NCBI RefSeq assembly: GCF_021155765.1
Contig: NC_060116.1
Coordinates: 2,170,001-2,234,000, forward strand
DNA from: Diprion similis
Taxonomy: Eukaryota; Arthropoda; Insecta; Hymenoptera; Diprionidae
Direction of reading: 5' to 3'
Length of the DNA stretch: 64,000 nucleotides
The position numbers and the translations under genes are program-made. Below, piece after piece: positions 33,201 to 48,200 of the stretch (position 1 is its first letter; the number at the start of each line of letters is the position of its first letter). Below the pieces are notes generated by a model. It saw only the letters and a list, made by a program, of their open reading frames with translations. It was not told the DNA's origin and made no database searches.

Positions 33201-36200
33201 AGGCACATTTACAGAGCAACGCGAAAATAATCCATGATTTGATACAGATGTAGTTTTCTGATTAAATATTATTCATGATCGAGGGCCAAACAACGCTGCA
33301 CGACCGGTAAAGAGGAAACCATGCTCAAAACTCCTTAAAACTAGATAATGAGACAATGTCTTGGAACTTAAAAGTCAACAGTAATGGCCTAGTTTTGTCG
33401 GCTATTCATTAAGGCTGGCCACCTCGAGTTTCAGTTATTAAACTCTGTTTTTAGCGGCAATATAGTTGATGCAAATTTTGGAAGTTATAATGTCAAATAA
33501 TTGAGGTAGTGACTTTAAATGGCGTGGGACACTTTTATCATTGAGTCAGAAAGTTGGTTTTCCAAAGGACTTTCGAAATTTATTCCGAACATCTTTTTGA
33601 AAATTCGATTTATATAAGGGATATAAAAAATCTCTTTGAAGGATGGTTGCTTGGAAGAAACGAAGCATGTAGGTAGTAACAGTTTGTTCGATCATGTTAA
33701 TTTAATACATAAGAAATGACAATGAAATTGTTTTTTATCAACAGGAAATACAGCCAAGATGATTGCATCTTTGCTATTTCTTGATAGCAGTTCAATTTCA
33801 TCACACTTGGGTTTTAGGATTTCTTTCGATTCCCAATCTTTGCATGAAACGTATCTTCTAAATAACTTTCATGCTCTTTCATAATTTCAGGAAGTAATAT
33901 TAAAATTTACGAGTTTTGAAAATAAAATATATTAAACCTATGGTTGATGAAATTTGACGAGTAAATGATTTTTACTACTATTGAAAATGTTCTAATAATT
34001 GTCCTCATTCATGCTGCAATTTATCAACAATGTTCTATCAAATAAATGAAGAGGGCGTAATATTATAATATAAAATTCAATAACATTTTATTTATTGAAA
34101 TGAATTCTAAATTTCCTGTTCGTGATGTTTAACCCTCGAGAGGTAGACCTACGTTCTACTGCCCGTATTAACAGGTACTATGATCCAAAAAGGGACGGCG
34201 ACCTTTAAATAAGGATTGTGACACTTATAATGATCGTAGAAAGTTTCTTTTTTTTCAATAAAGTGGCTGAATTGTAGTTTTCAGAAGTTTATATGTTTTC
34301 TGAAATGTCTTATTTTTTATTGGCAAGAAGAAGCCGCTTATGCTTAATTTTATATATTTTTAATGCTATAGAAGATAATAAGATGAAAAAATGAGGTTTC
34401 ATAGTTTAAAATGTGCTCTTTAATGTAGCATAATCGATTTGCATTATTTTGAAATCTTCGACTTTTTCTCCTGAAACGAATTTAGATAACAGGACTGTTT
34501 TTTAGGAAAGGTAAAATATGAATGTTTAGTAGCTTTATACAAAGTGACAAAAAAAATCGCGAAAATCAGTGATTTGTCGGAGGGTCACACTGTGATGACC
34601 CTTAACCGTCTAACGGATTTTTCGAGGGACAATAATAACACGAAAGTTGCGCTCCCTTTGTGTAATGCTTACCTGAAGAATTTTGGTGGATCCATTTTGG
34701 GTACGTGTACATCTCAGGGGTTAAAACAAAGAAAATCTCATCTAAACTGTAAAAATCAGAAACGCAGTTCATACCCTGCGACACAATTCGGAAATCAAGA
34801 ATCTCAAAATGCTCCCTAGCGTCGAAATTAGCTTCAAGGATATCCATATTCTCGACTGACGTTCAAAAGATTAATATGAACATATTAACTCATCAGGTTC
34901 GAGATTGTATTCTTTCTTTGTTCCTTGCAAAAAAATGAGTATCTAATTTTCAACGAAGTCCATGAAAGTATTTCCTCAAATTATCTCCTAGTTACTGTTA
35001 TTTAGGAACAATAGACTCAAATTTATATCCGTTATCAAGATTCGCGGCAGCGAATCACATGCCAAATTACCTTAAGGCGAGAGCTAGCCGTGAATTATTT
35101 ACTTGGCCGAAGCACTTCCCTATCTTACCGTGTATAAGCATGTCTTATATCTCAGGAACGCGTGAATATTTTCAAATGAAACTTACGTAGCTGGTATTCC
35201 CAGCTCATATGACCTCAGTGTTAGAGCCTGATCGAAATCTGTCAAGTAGTTTGCTCAGAATTAGTTGTCAAAGATGATGAAAAAAACATTTTTCATCTTC
35301 TTCTAGATAGGTGTAAATAAAGAATCGAACCTACGAAGATACTATATTCTGCAAATGACGTAAATTTGCAAAAGAGCCGGAACAACAATCAGAAACATTT
35401 GTGTCACGCACAAATGGCTAGCAAGAAGATTTCCAGAAAAAGGTTGTTCGGTCGCCGTCAATCTGTCAAAACAAAGCTACGCAGAGCTAGTGGAAGAATA
35501 GTCATGATGCCTCAAATCAGACGGTATATTACATACGTTGATTCTTAATAGGTTACGTTTTTTCACATAACATGTAGACGATAAATAGACTAGACACATG
35601 ATGGTTCAAATTAATAACAAACGACGCAATCAAAAACTGAGTCTGCCTACTGCTTCGAATCACAAAGTCGACATTTATACACTATCATATTGCATATCTG
35701 CTACATTAGCTTGATTCACATGAAACACGCTTGAAAAATAAGAAGCGATTAAGTGGAACCATTTCGTTGATTGCTTATTGTTTTATATGTTTCACAGTCA
35801 CTTGGACCATTTCTATCCGATTATCAATCCGTTGGAACAGGGAGACGTTCCACTTTGGCAAGATGATGGCACAAAATAGGAGGTGGCCCGCAGGTGTGTC
35901 AAAAGTTAACACTCTATGTATCTCATTAGAATGAACCAACTTTCACGAGACTACCAACCACCGACTTAACCGATACTTCGGTATCACTAACTGCTTACCA
36001 AGAAGACGGATATAAATGTCAATACCCGTAATAGTATGCTATACACTTTCATATTCAATAAATATCTTTACTCTATGTGATACGTACAAACGCAGTGATA
36101 AGTCATCATCGCATGTTTGTTTCATCCAACTATATACATAATAACACCACGATTATCTTTTATTTCATATATTTCACAGTCATCTGGACCATCCCTATTT

Positions 36201-39200
36201 GATTATCAATCCATTAGAACAGACATAGATTAAATTTCAACATGACAACATTTCGACAAAAAAGACGGTCAGTTGCTACGAAGTTGGCACTTTATGTATC
36301 TCTCATTGTCCTGAACCAACTTCCAATGGCCTGCCAACCACCAACTACATCTGCCTATCTATCAGCACCAATGACTTTGCAATTATTACTAGATCACCCG
36401 TAATTATATAAAACAGACTGCAAACTTCATAACGATTTAATTATAGTATAAATGCGTGACTAGTTGCATGTTTCTCGTTTTGTATATGATAGTTGTTTTA
36501 TATGTTCTTCATGGATACCTAATTGTTCTTATTATCAATCCATTGACAGAAATTGTACTCAGTCTTAATGTCAGTCAGAATCAGGATGTGAGCATGCTGG
36601 ATGTTTAGAACCAAGGGATTATTGACTTATGAAATCTGCTGAACATTCCGCTGAAACTTGTAACTTCTTTCTTGAGCTTGTAAATTCTTGTGCGATCGAA
36701 TCTCTCAAGTTTGTCTGTCTGCTCTAACTGTAGAGGCACCAGTGTTGCATTGCCAGATGAAACCCCCGACTATGCTACACAAGAAAATTAAAAGTAGCAG
36801 CTTTTACCACAAGAGTAAGCGAAATAAATAAACTTTAAAATGCTTCAAATCATTATAAATCTCATAGAATCTTTTGAATCGTTTGAAATCTATAAAATCT
36901 TGTTCAATTATTCACAATCCACTAATATCTTCTGTACTTGAATTGAAATTTCTTGAAATGTTTCAAACCATTTATAAACTTGTAAAATCATTTGAAATCT
37001 TGGCAACGTTTAAAACCATTTGAAACCTATGAAATTATGATAAATCATTCAACTACTTGTGCAACTGTTTCACATTACATCTATTGTAGACTCATTTGAA
37101 ATTTTCTGATATTATTACTAAACTAGTGAAGTATTCTGAAATAAATATGACGAAATGTTGGAAAATCAATTTGAAAATGTTGAAATAATTTAAAGTGTTA
37201 TAAAATTTTTTAAGATATTTGTGAAATCAGTTGAATCACTTATACCTTGTAAAATCTGGTCAAATCAGTTGATACCTTGTGAAATATGCTATCTACCAGA
37301 TTATGGAAATGACATACGCTACAATAAATATGTCATTGACTAATCGTTTCGAACCACACGACTTGCATCTGCCAATTCAACATTAGAAGTAATTCCTTGT
37401 CATCGTAATATGTTGACCAATTGTTATTATTTAAATCAATCTATTGTTCATTCTAATACTAACAGTTTCAATGTTATGTCAAATATGTTACAACTATACG
37501 ACACGTGTCTGATTAAGTACTAGTAAATTATTATATATATTAGCCACTCTCACACAATGCTATATCCAAATCTCATCTCATCTTGGTTTGATCGCAGTCT
37601 TGGATTATATTCTACCTACTTGATACAAGAAATCTTTAATATGCAGGGTGCAACTTGAAAATAGCTGTTCAAGGTGAATAACACTGAAAACTCCAAGATT
37701 AAATACAATTATATCTGTTTCAGGTAAGTTTAAGAGAAATAATATGCAAAATTTGAACTACAGTAAAATTGCTCAAAGTATGAACTGGAATTACCGCCCA
37801 ACCATACGTATGGGCCAAAATATAAAGCAAGGAGTCATTGATCTCATCATGACCCATAAGAAGAGAAAACAACATTATTAATGGAGATGAAGTAGGGTAT
37901 CTACTTCAAACTGCAAATAAAACAACAATGTAATCTACATACTCTGTTGAAAAAAAATTAGAAAAAGAATTTATAATCAAAATTGGGGAAATATTACAAT
38001 AAACTAACGTTAAGGGGCCTTACCAGGGTAACCCATGAAAAATTAGGCGATTTTCAGGAATTTTTTTAAAAGAAAGTACTCGATAGAATGTGTTGAATTT
38101 TTTTGGAAATAATAAAGTATATTTTCAGGTATATTTTAAGATTTTTTTTTTTAATATTGAAAAATAACGGAGTTATGTGCTGTCTTCGGAGGTATTATCA
38201 CATCCTCGATGCCCTCTGCCCCTACTCATTAGTTTTATTTCAGTTTTCGATTAAATTCATTTATATCTTATATATTTGAGTCTCCGTATGCATTGTATGC
38301 ATACGGCTTTCTTTATCACTTTTTACGGCTCTGGGAAATAACCACCCTCGCTTATAATAATCTTACTCTTTAAATAATGTTACGGGATAATCCTTACCTA
38401 AATAGACTAGAGTATACAAACTCTCTAAGAGTAACCAGATGACCGGAAATCGCTTCTCGATATTTCCAGGTATGCTGAATCTGGCACGCACGTGCAACGG
38501 ATTAAAATCCATAGAGCCATCTTTGAAGTGTCTGTTTGGACAGGGTCATCCCGAACATACAGTAGAATATTTTTTATCATGTACCAAAACAAGCACAGCA
38601 ATTCCCACCCGCACTCATGGAAGAGGCGGGATTAGTTAAGATAGTTTTGCATGCTACACCGTACCCAAAGGGCGGGGGTAGTTAATGGCGAATGGGAAAC
38701 TCAAAATCTTATCAAGACTTCCTTATTGGGCAGCTCTCTCAAAGATGCTGGGAACCAATCAGGAAGTAGTTTCTCTCAATTCTCAATTCTCAGTTTTCTG
38801 AACAGTCAGTTGTTACACAGACGTCAAGCAGTTGTTACACAGACGTCAAACAGTCGTGACATAGTCGTCAAGCAGTTGTTACCGTTTCGTCAAGTAGTTG
38901 TTACACAGACCTCAAACAGTCGTGACATAGTCGTCAAGCAGTCGTTACCGTTTCGTGAAGCAGTCGTTACCGTTTCGTCAATCAGTCGTTACATTTTTCG
39001 TCAAACAGTCGTTACATTTTCGTCAGCCAGTCTTCATCAAGAAGAAGCAGCTCTCAGTTTTTTCAAGACATTCATTGCTCATTGTTTATTCGCAATTCTC
39101 ATTTTCTCAAGTCTCATTCTCAGGCTTCATTTTCTAATATATCTTCTCGGTTATTAACAGTCTTTAACAGAAATCGTTCTCTCAGTTTTAGGCAGATCAA

Positions 39201-42200
39201 TCAGATCAGAGAATCTGTTAGGAATTCAAAAGGTCTTTTATTTTATTTAATTTAACAAACTAAAGCGCTAAAAGGGAATTCCGTGACTTTACATTTAAAC
39301 CTTTCATCTTTTATAATTAAAATCATTATAAGAATTTTCTTTAAACTTAATTTGAATAAACAAATACTCGTGTGTTAAACCTTAATTGAATAAACAAATA
39401 TTCGTGTGTTAAACTTACATCGCGAGTTGAACAATTAATTACCTTTAACGCCTAATATAAGGCGATCAGTAACTTTAACCAATCTCACCACCGGCCGAAC
39501 ACGCAGAGCCGCCCACATAGCCCGAATCAACGATCACCAGCAAAAGGTAAGTGACCATTTTATTACCAAAGTCGGTTCAACTAAGAGGGAAAACGACATC
39601 AAAATTCAAATAATTCACCATCCGGGAGAACTAGTCCGAGCCAAGCGTTATATTTTTGGGAGTGGTTTGGTCATCAGCCAACCCAGCCCATGACAGTATC
39701 AAAAAAAAAAGTTCCCCAACTGCTGACATGATTCCGGCCGAATGAGTAGCCGAAACAAAAAAATTCAAAAAGGTCATTGAATTTGAAGGTATTTCCTATA
39801 CAATGACCTAAGATTTTTGAAAAATATCAAAAATTAACAAAATGGCGTAGTTCTGAAAAAAGTGTCGTGTTTTAGAGTAAGAAAATGGTCGTTTTTTTAA
39901 TGCCAAATCAACAATTTTCAACCAATCAAAAAGATCGTACGTCATTGTATAGTAAATATACTCAAAAATACTCAGTTTCATTTTGAAGTCGATCGGTCAA
40001 TTTCTCTTTGAGTTATGATGTCAGCAATTTTGAAAAATGTCGTTTCGAGAAAATCGCGTTTAAAATAGGCAAGTGGAGCGGCTTATACCTGCGAGCGGTC
40101 GCTCTTTAGAACGCTGTCATTCAAAAACTATTCAAGATACGACCTTGCCGCTTCCACAGGATATTTTTGAAGATATAAACTATCGAATAAGCCAAAAAAA
40201 AGTCGATTTTCTGAAAGTGTCACACTGGTAAGGCCCCTTAACGAAACAGTTTTGCATAAAACATATTATATTACATTATGTTGTACGAATAAATGGAGGC
40301 ATATCAAATAAATCTGAATTTCATCTACGGTAGCACTGCGTCGACTCAAGAAAAAGAAGAATTATTGTGTAGTGAACAATATTTATAAATTCCCAGACTT
40401 TTAATTACTCGAGTAAACGTAGTTCTGCAACTTGTTATTGCACTTCCCAAAATGTTTTTAACTGCAGAAAAAAAGAATGAAAACCTCTGTTTGATTGTAT
40501 ACAAATGGTACTGATTTAAAAAAAACTTAGCGCGATTAACATGAAAAATGGCGCTATATCACATTAATTACTTCCTTACACTTCAAATTACATTTTATCT
40601 AATTTTCATAGTGATTGATCTAAATTTCTGATCCATTAGCAACGTACGTAATCATAAATCGATGAGATTCATAAGCATCTCATGAAGATTCTAACGTCAG
40701 TCACAGTTGTTTATCGTTCCTTTTGATTTATTCATTATAACGCATCGTATGCCCAAAACCAAACTATAATATCTTGAACACATCTTAGTTCAGAAAAATC
40801 AACATGAAACTGAATATAATGTACCTTTACTTTCAAGTTTGCGCAAATTCCTCGAAATAATATATTTCAAGATCCTGCAACATAGGTCTGAGCATGCGAC
40901 ATGTGTTCTTAATTGGTAATTTATTGTTAAGAGTTCAAAACTGTGTACGATGGAGTTACATACTTAGATCAAATAATTTCTGCTGTACTTTTTGTGATTG
41001 ACAGTTGAATAAAGTGTTTCTAAAAAAAAAAGAAAAAAATTTCCTCTATCGTTTTCACCTCGCAGTATGCTGAGGCGCTAATTGGATCCGTAGTATTGCT
41101 ATTTCGTGTCCTCATCATGGCGATTAGAAGTCATAGTAACGAATGAAATATGAATGCTATAACGGATCAGAACTGGTATGGTAGTTGTGGTTTACTGACA
41201 ATTAGTCAGCATCATAGCTGCATACTCACAAAAAGTAATGAAATCTAGGTGTTGTGTCCCGCACGACACTTTAGTGGAGTGAAGGTATTTAATTGAAGAT
41301 CAATTGTTCTAGTGTTGTTTTTAGAACCTAACTATTTATTTACACGTTCATATGGGATGTTTATAAGATATATTGATAATTCGTTGACTAGATAGTTAGT
41401 TAACTCAGATATTTGATTGGTATTTGAATCGGTCAGGTATTTGTTGCTTGAGATCTTGATAGGGCTGTTGGTGGTTTGATGTCTCGATGAGAACTGACTG
41501 TTTTTAAGTAAAGGAATAAGGAACGTGAAGGAGTTTCGAGATAATGTGGAGGGTGTAGGAGTTTACTGATTCGTCAATTTTTTTTATTGGTTGATTATTG
41601 CGATTGGCGGGAATCCAGGATTGGTCAAGAAATTGTACCGGAAGTCTTAGTTGTAGGAATGGAAATTTAATATACAGGAGGAAAGTGGGAGCATGCAGGT
41701 ATGACCTGTGCTTGAACAATACGCGATCCTTCCGGACTTTCGCGTACCTACTGTCCGAATAGGCCAGCGTCCACATCTGGCAGCCAACTGAAATTGATAA
41801 TTGGTAAAAACCCAGGAGTAATAAAGTAAGAAAAATCCGTGCTGATAGTTCCGTACGGCGCTTCGACGGTTCATTTATTTCTCGATATTAACTTTAGTGT
41901 TTAGGGTCGCAGTTCCTTCAGCGCGGTTTGGTATTGCCAGATGTGGGACTCCTGTCCTTTCGCTCGATACAGCTTGATACAGCTTGGAAACCACCGTCCA
42001 AGGAAATCCCAGCCGTATAAGAATATATGGATTTAAACTTGAAGAATAGGTTAATTATGTCAATTAAATTGTGTTGATACGCAACACTAGGCAAAAACAT
42101 CTAAAATGTGAAAAAATCCGCCAAGTTACCAAAACCACATCACAATGAAAATACAAGAACAACTTAGGTATTGCCCGTCTCCGTCGTGAAATCAGGAAAG

Positions 42201-45200
42201 AAGTACGTACCTCTTGGAATGATATTTCGATGTCACTACACGAAACAGCGAGGTCCGACTTCACGACGTATACCTACTTGCTGAGAGATCCTAGGGCGTG
42301 GGGTTCTTTCCTGATTTTACGACGGAGACTGGCAATACCTAAGTTGTTCTTGTATTTTTATTGTGATGTGGTTCTGGTAACTTGGCGAATTTTTTTTACA
42401 TTTTAGATGTTTTTGCCTAGATAATATCTTCTTCACAGTGCTTCCAACATCACCCTGTAGGATGGATATTGTGAGATTTAAATATTACCACGCCAATCTT
42501 GACTTAAATTGAAGCAACGATGTAAGACAAGTAAAGGTACGAAAGAAATCCGCTTAAGGTGCCGCTGAAGTGACTTGAAAACATCAAATCGTGACGTCAT
42601 AAATACGTGCAGCGCCTCTGAACGTTGAACGGTGAACTAAGGCCGCTGATTTCATTGGCTTGTTCTGTTAGATCCAACCAATGATGTCAGTTACAGATCG
42701 GAACATACTTCTTGTGGACCATAAACGGGCTGCTGTCACATGAAAAACGCCTATACGAATCGAGCCATGTTTACAAAAAAATAACTGATAGTACAAGTTT
42801 TCCCGGATAACGTGTGTGCTTTTGTACGTGTGAATCTCCCTGGCGAGGGTGAAAGAAATTGTGGAACAGTGCAATCAGTGAATATTCAACATGCGGTAGC
42901 TCCGATCGGCCATGTTTGTTGTCGCGTGATTTTATTCACTTCATCATTCTTTATTATAAACATTATCAGCGATTTGCCTGAGCAGTGACTGAGATTCACA
43001 CGTACACTATTATTCAAGCTACGATTTAAAATATTTCCGAGTAAGATTCATACTCTCGTTATCGCAGGATTCGTATAGGCGTTTTCGCCCAATTTCCCCG
43101 CTTCTGACGTCACGAAATATATATATGACATGCCAGGTCAGCGGGGCCTTAACGGAGAGAGATGATACTGTACGAGAAGACTCCGGACCAACCAGATCAA
43201 ATTCCTCATACTTTTTACGTGAATAAATTCTTTTCAATTTAATTCAGCGTCGTTAAGTATATAAAATTTATAATATAGTGATAATATAAATAACTTGGTA
43301 TACAACACTGTAAAAAACATGCAGCCAACTACAGCCTTCAAATAAACTCCCCCAATATAGCAAATCTGCTGTGCAACACATCTACCACATACATTAAATT
43401 ACACAATCTAGCATTAATTTAGCTGACGTTTCACCTGTTGCACAGTGTTTTGAGATTCGATAATATATTATCAATAGCGCTTTGTACATTCTGTCCTTTG
43501 CTTAATAGAATTTTCAATCTTTTACTGCTGAAAATATGTGCTTGATTCCTGATTTTTTCAGGAACGCTGAAAATTCTTTACACGCATATTGTGGGCCGTT
43601 ATCGCTTACTATTACTATTACTCCGTCCTTTTCTTGTTTTCTTAGTGATCGATTTGCTGTCTAAGCAAATAAATGATTCTTGTTCAACATAAATGAGATA
43701 GGTGTACTCCTCTAATTCATTTGTATTGTCCGTTTGCACCGTTATCGTTTGATTTTTTTGACATGCTTTATTTCGTATCGAAACGCCTTTACAAAGTCTG
43801 CATACCTTTGTAGCTGCGCGCAGCGATAATAGGTATGCTTTTCTTGTCTCCGTAAATTCCAACAAGTGGTTAGTGGTCCATACGTAATTTAAACTTTCTT
43901 CCGTATAGGTAACCATAAAATTTAGTAATCCGGAAGATGATTACTCTAGCCTCTTCGTCTATCGTTGCACAATTTCTTTCACTATTAGTTAAAAATTTTC
44001 AAGCATAGGCAATCGGACAGTCACCTTCAGGAGTGTCATGCAAAATTATAGCAGGAAGCCTATGATCTGAAGAGCCACACGATTACTTTAGCTGGCACCT
44101 TGGGGTTGTTCGTAACCTAAGAATTTTCCATCGAGATTTTTGTAACTCTAAAGCTTGAAAATGTGACTTATAGCGCCATTTGTTGACAGATGACATGTAC
44201 CGCTTTCCTCCAGCGTCGTTCAGGTAAGTCTATGTATGTACGTTAGTCTTGTTATAGCAGTATTGCAAAGTAGCTAGGGGTCGTCAGCGGCCCCAAGGTG
44301 CCAGCTGTGTCACAAAAGTGTGTTTTGCTCCAGAATTATTTTAATTGTTTTTCGAGATTTATTAGAAGACACAGTAAGTATCTAGTGTTTTAAGCTGTTG
44401 GGTTTTTTTGTGTTGTTGTGTATATTTATTTTATCATTATCTTAGATGTCGTATAACCACCGTTCGACTGTACGGAAACAGCTTAAGATGGATTTCTAGT
44501 AAACTCCGGTTGAAAATGAGTCCGAAGAAGAACAGACTTCTAATAGTGATAGTGATGAAACTGATTCCAGTAAATGAAGTGATTTGGAACTAGATGTTGT
44601 GGGAGTTGACGAAAATTATGTAAGTTTGAAGAGACGTATATCAAAAGCACGAACTCGTGGTAGGCCGAAGGCCAAGGTCTTGGGGGAAAATGGATTCGTT
44701 TGGAATACGGGTGCTCCAAAACGTTGATCAGGTAAGTAAACAAAATAAACAAAATACAATGGAAAAAAATATGTACAAAAAAACGTGTAAGATGACCGGT
44801 AAGATGTCTTGAAAGAGACGCTCTATACGAATAAAAAAATTGAAGAGGTTTGTCTCAACCTGATAGCCGAGGAAAAGGAAGAATCTTATCACCTTCACAC
44901 ATTTTCTAACGAAATATTAGCATTCATCGGCTTATTGTATTACTCTGGATTATAGAAATCTTTCAAAGTCGATGACAACAGGCTGTGGGACAAATCTAAT
45001 GATATAACGCTATATACATATCCATTTTCAAGGCATACGTACAAGTTTTCATCATCTTGATCATTTTCATCATCTTTCGCGTTGATGTGAGAAAAAAGAA
45101 ATATCCCGTTGACAGATTTGCAGATTTGCGTAATATTTGGGATATTTTCATTACTAATTATAAAAACAACTTCATACCGGGTGAAAAATGCACTGTAGAC

Positions 45201-48200
45201 GAACAACTGCTGAGCTTTCGAGGACGCTGTAAGTTTCGTGTTTATATGTAAGACAAACCCAATAAATACGGGTATAATACGATTTAAAATCATAAGCTTG
45301 AGGGATACTAACACTATGCATATATGGTGAATTAAAAAAAAAAATTATAATTACAAATAATATTTATTTTTTTCGGTATCATGCAATACCTTATTTGGGA
45401 AAAAGTATAGTTATTCCAAGACACAAATTAGTGGGAGAATATTTTTCTCGTCGCGTGACTACTTCTTTCCACGTTTCTAATCGCACAGTTACGGCTATAC
45501 ATCGGCATAGTGGTATACATCAATTATGTTATTGCAACGAATGTTGAAAGATCCGTACAACCTCACTAAAAATGGCACAATACAAAAAACATGAGATCCC
45601 TGCTCGACCAATACTAGAACAGTAACAGGGAGTGAAAAAACACCCGAGGTAAATTCAAATTTCCCATCAAAGGAGAATAGCTTACATTTTTGACTGGAGA
45701 CACCGACCATAGTTCAATTTCATTATCCGAGAATAGGTAGAACCGGTTTAAGCTATTAATTATGTCTTAAAAAACAGGGCTTACAGGGCGATAAAAAACT
45801 AAGACGTTCGCGGGTTTTTATTGCATGAATCGTTCAATGGGTTATAAAAGACTAAAAAACCGCGGATTGCTATTAAATTAGAGGGTGGAAATTGAAGATA
45901 GAGGTGAAAAATCACCCCTTTTGGTTTTTTCAATACATCTCGTAAACAAAGCAAAATTTCAATATATTGTATATAAAACTTTTTGTAGGGCATTTTTCGA
46001 ATACTGAAAAAAAAAATTTCCATGCCAAAACAGTCGAAACAAACTTGGAAAAAAAAGCCGAAATGTCGATCTTTTCAGTTTTTTTTGCTTTTTCGCATTT
46101 TTTTTTTTTTTTTTTGACAGGTATAGGTATTGCTCAAGATAAAAAAAAGGAGATTAAATTTCCTTCAAAATTCTGGGCTGAAATATTCTTTTGATTAAAA
46201 ATTGACCGAGATATGGCCATTTGAACCGGGCATTTTTCGCATTTCATCCTTCTTGTACGAATATTGTTTTCGTTCACATTTTATTGAAAAATTTATTGTT
46301 TTACTCAACTAAAAAAGGTTTTTTACGTTTTATATGTAGGAATACATGACAATTACACCAAATGTTTGGAACAATGATGCTACTACATTTCAACAATAAT
46401 ATTTTCAATCTGGATATCGACATCAACATCTATATCTTTAATAATGTAGTCTTCTGCAATATCAGCTTCTTGTAGATTATCACAATTAATCCCCATGCAT
46501 TGTTTACAAAAAATAGAACAGGTAATTTGCAATTTCCTACAACCACAGTTACCATGGCAACCTGCAGTGCAACCACAAGCAACTGTTTTCAGCAAAATCT
46601 CTGTCGCTGGAGGTGCCGTTGTGTGAATCGCAATTAATCCATACTTCGAAGTTCGACGCGTCGTACAGAAAATTCACAGACATATTTTCGTATAGAATTG
46701 AACGCTCTACAAGAAAGGTCCCTTGTCATTTCTCGATAAATCTACTCTTTCAAAAGTTATTTAGGATCGTATTGACCCCCTACAACTTTTGAATGAGTAG
46801 ATTTATCAAAAAATGACAAGAGACTTTTTTTGTAGAGCATTCAATTCCCTACAAAAAATATACCTGCGAATTTTCTGTACGACGTATCGTTGGCTAGTTA
46901 TAAAAAACTAGTTGTACAAATTATATATATATATACGGCTACGCCCCCCTGGGCGCTTTGCGCGCCAACTCCCAAATTGAGTTTGTCCATGTTGGCAAGG
47001 GAGAAAATAGGATATGGAGATGAAGTTAATTGTGAGAGAGGATGGGCCTTGGGAAACAGAACAAGGAAAGGCGTTATATCAAAGCAGTATCTGAAGAATA
47101 TTATGTGTTATTTTTACTTGATAGATTTCGTATTAAAATTCATGACGAATCGTACCGTTTCCTCGCCACATCTACTACTCTATATTCACTACGAAATCTA
47201 TTGTAGTGTATCTCGTTTTGGTTTAATTAAACAAAAAAAGATATAAATACAAATAGAATGATTTCCATTTCAAAACACGGATTTCAATCCGTGTAGCAGA
47301 TTTAATCTCGATTAGCTATAATATTAATAATAATGATAATATCTTTATTAATTTCAATGGCAATGTTCAAAATATATATACCTATATAAGGGTACACATT
47401 TAGAGTAAAGGACTAAAGCGAAGGGGGCGGAGGAAAGGGTTAAGTCTGTCAATGTATGAGGACATATATGCGGATTAAAAGCTTAAATCTGTCAAGGTAT
47501 GAGGGCATGTATGCGGTAAAGGGTTAAATCTGTCACAGTATGAGGGCACATATATGGGGTAGGTCTGTATTCCTGACACGGGGGCGACGGCGGCGGCGGC
47601 GGCGGCGAAATATCTTTATAAGATAGAAAGAGAAGATATATATATATATACCTATTAAGGTGATTCAAAATAAGAAAATAAAAAATTATATATATATATT
47701 GTTACAAAGGGTAAAATCACCTATTTTGCCTTTCCGTCAGGTGATCTAGTAGTCAGCATGTAACGCAAGAAATCTCAATCTTCTTATGTCATAAAATGAA
47801 GAGGGTTGCTGCGTCAACCGCTATTATTATAAAAACAGTCCTGTTTCTGACTTCAAACGTGAAACATCTTATCGCCATTAAAAGCCTTTATTGAACTTAT
47901 TTGAACGCACCTTTCTTTGAGTCATTTCTCTAAGCTCACGAACCCTTGTTTTTATCCGTAACTCGCCGAAATTATATATATGACGATGATACGTTGAACA
48001 GTTCAAAAAGTTTTAAAATCAAAAGTTAAAAAATGGAAAATTGTTCGAAAAGACAATTATCAAGATACGGAGTCTGTACAAGACAATAGTGAAAAAAACT
48101 CTGAACAGTCAGCAGCCAAGCAGCCAAGCAAAAGTTAAAGCTCAACTCGACTTCGATTTGAATCAAGATGATCGAGACACGTTCGAAGAGCGACTAGATC

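Larger units (their letters stand above)
38014..40237. mobile_element. TTAA-flanked inverted-repeat element with an inserted LTR-like block
   Basis: TTAA at 38010-38013 and 40238-40241 bounds GGGGCCTTACCAGGGT and, reversed, GGGGCCTTACCAGTGT. About 0.36 kb of AT-rich element lies on the left and 0.54 kb on the right, with a foreign block (38378-39695) between them. No transposase is seen. Confidence 0.7.

Noticed and set aside
34544..34847. Overlapping plus and minus open frames
   Set aside because: No motif or conservation signal; each is explained by chance in this stretch.
38651..39157. 168-codon plus-strand frame
   Set aside because: Its length comes from the 22-bp minisatellite; the peptide is a repeat product without domain features.
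44940..45314. 124-codon minus-strand frame
   Set aside because: It is the shadow of the piggyBac transposase fossil, whose FRGRC block is on the plus strand.
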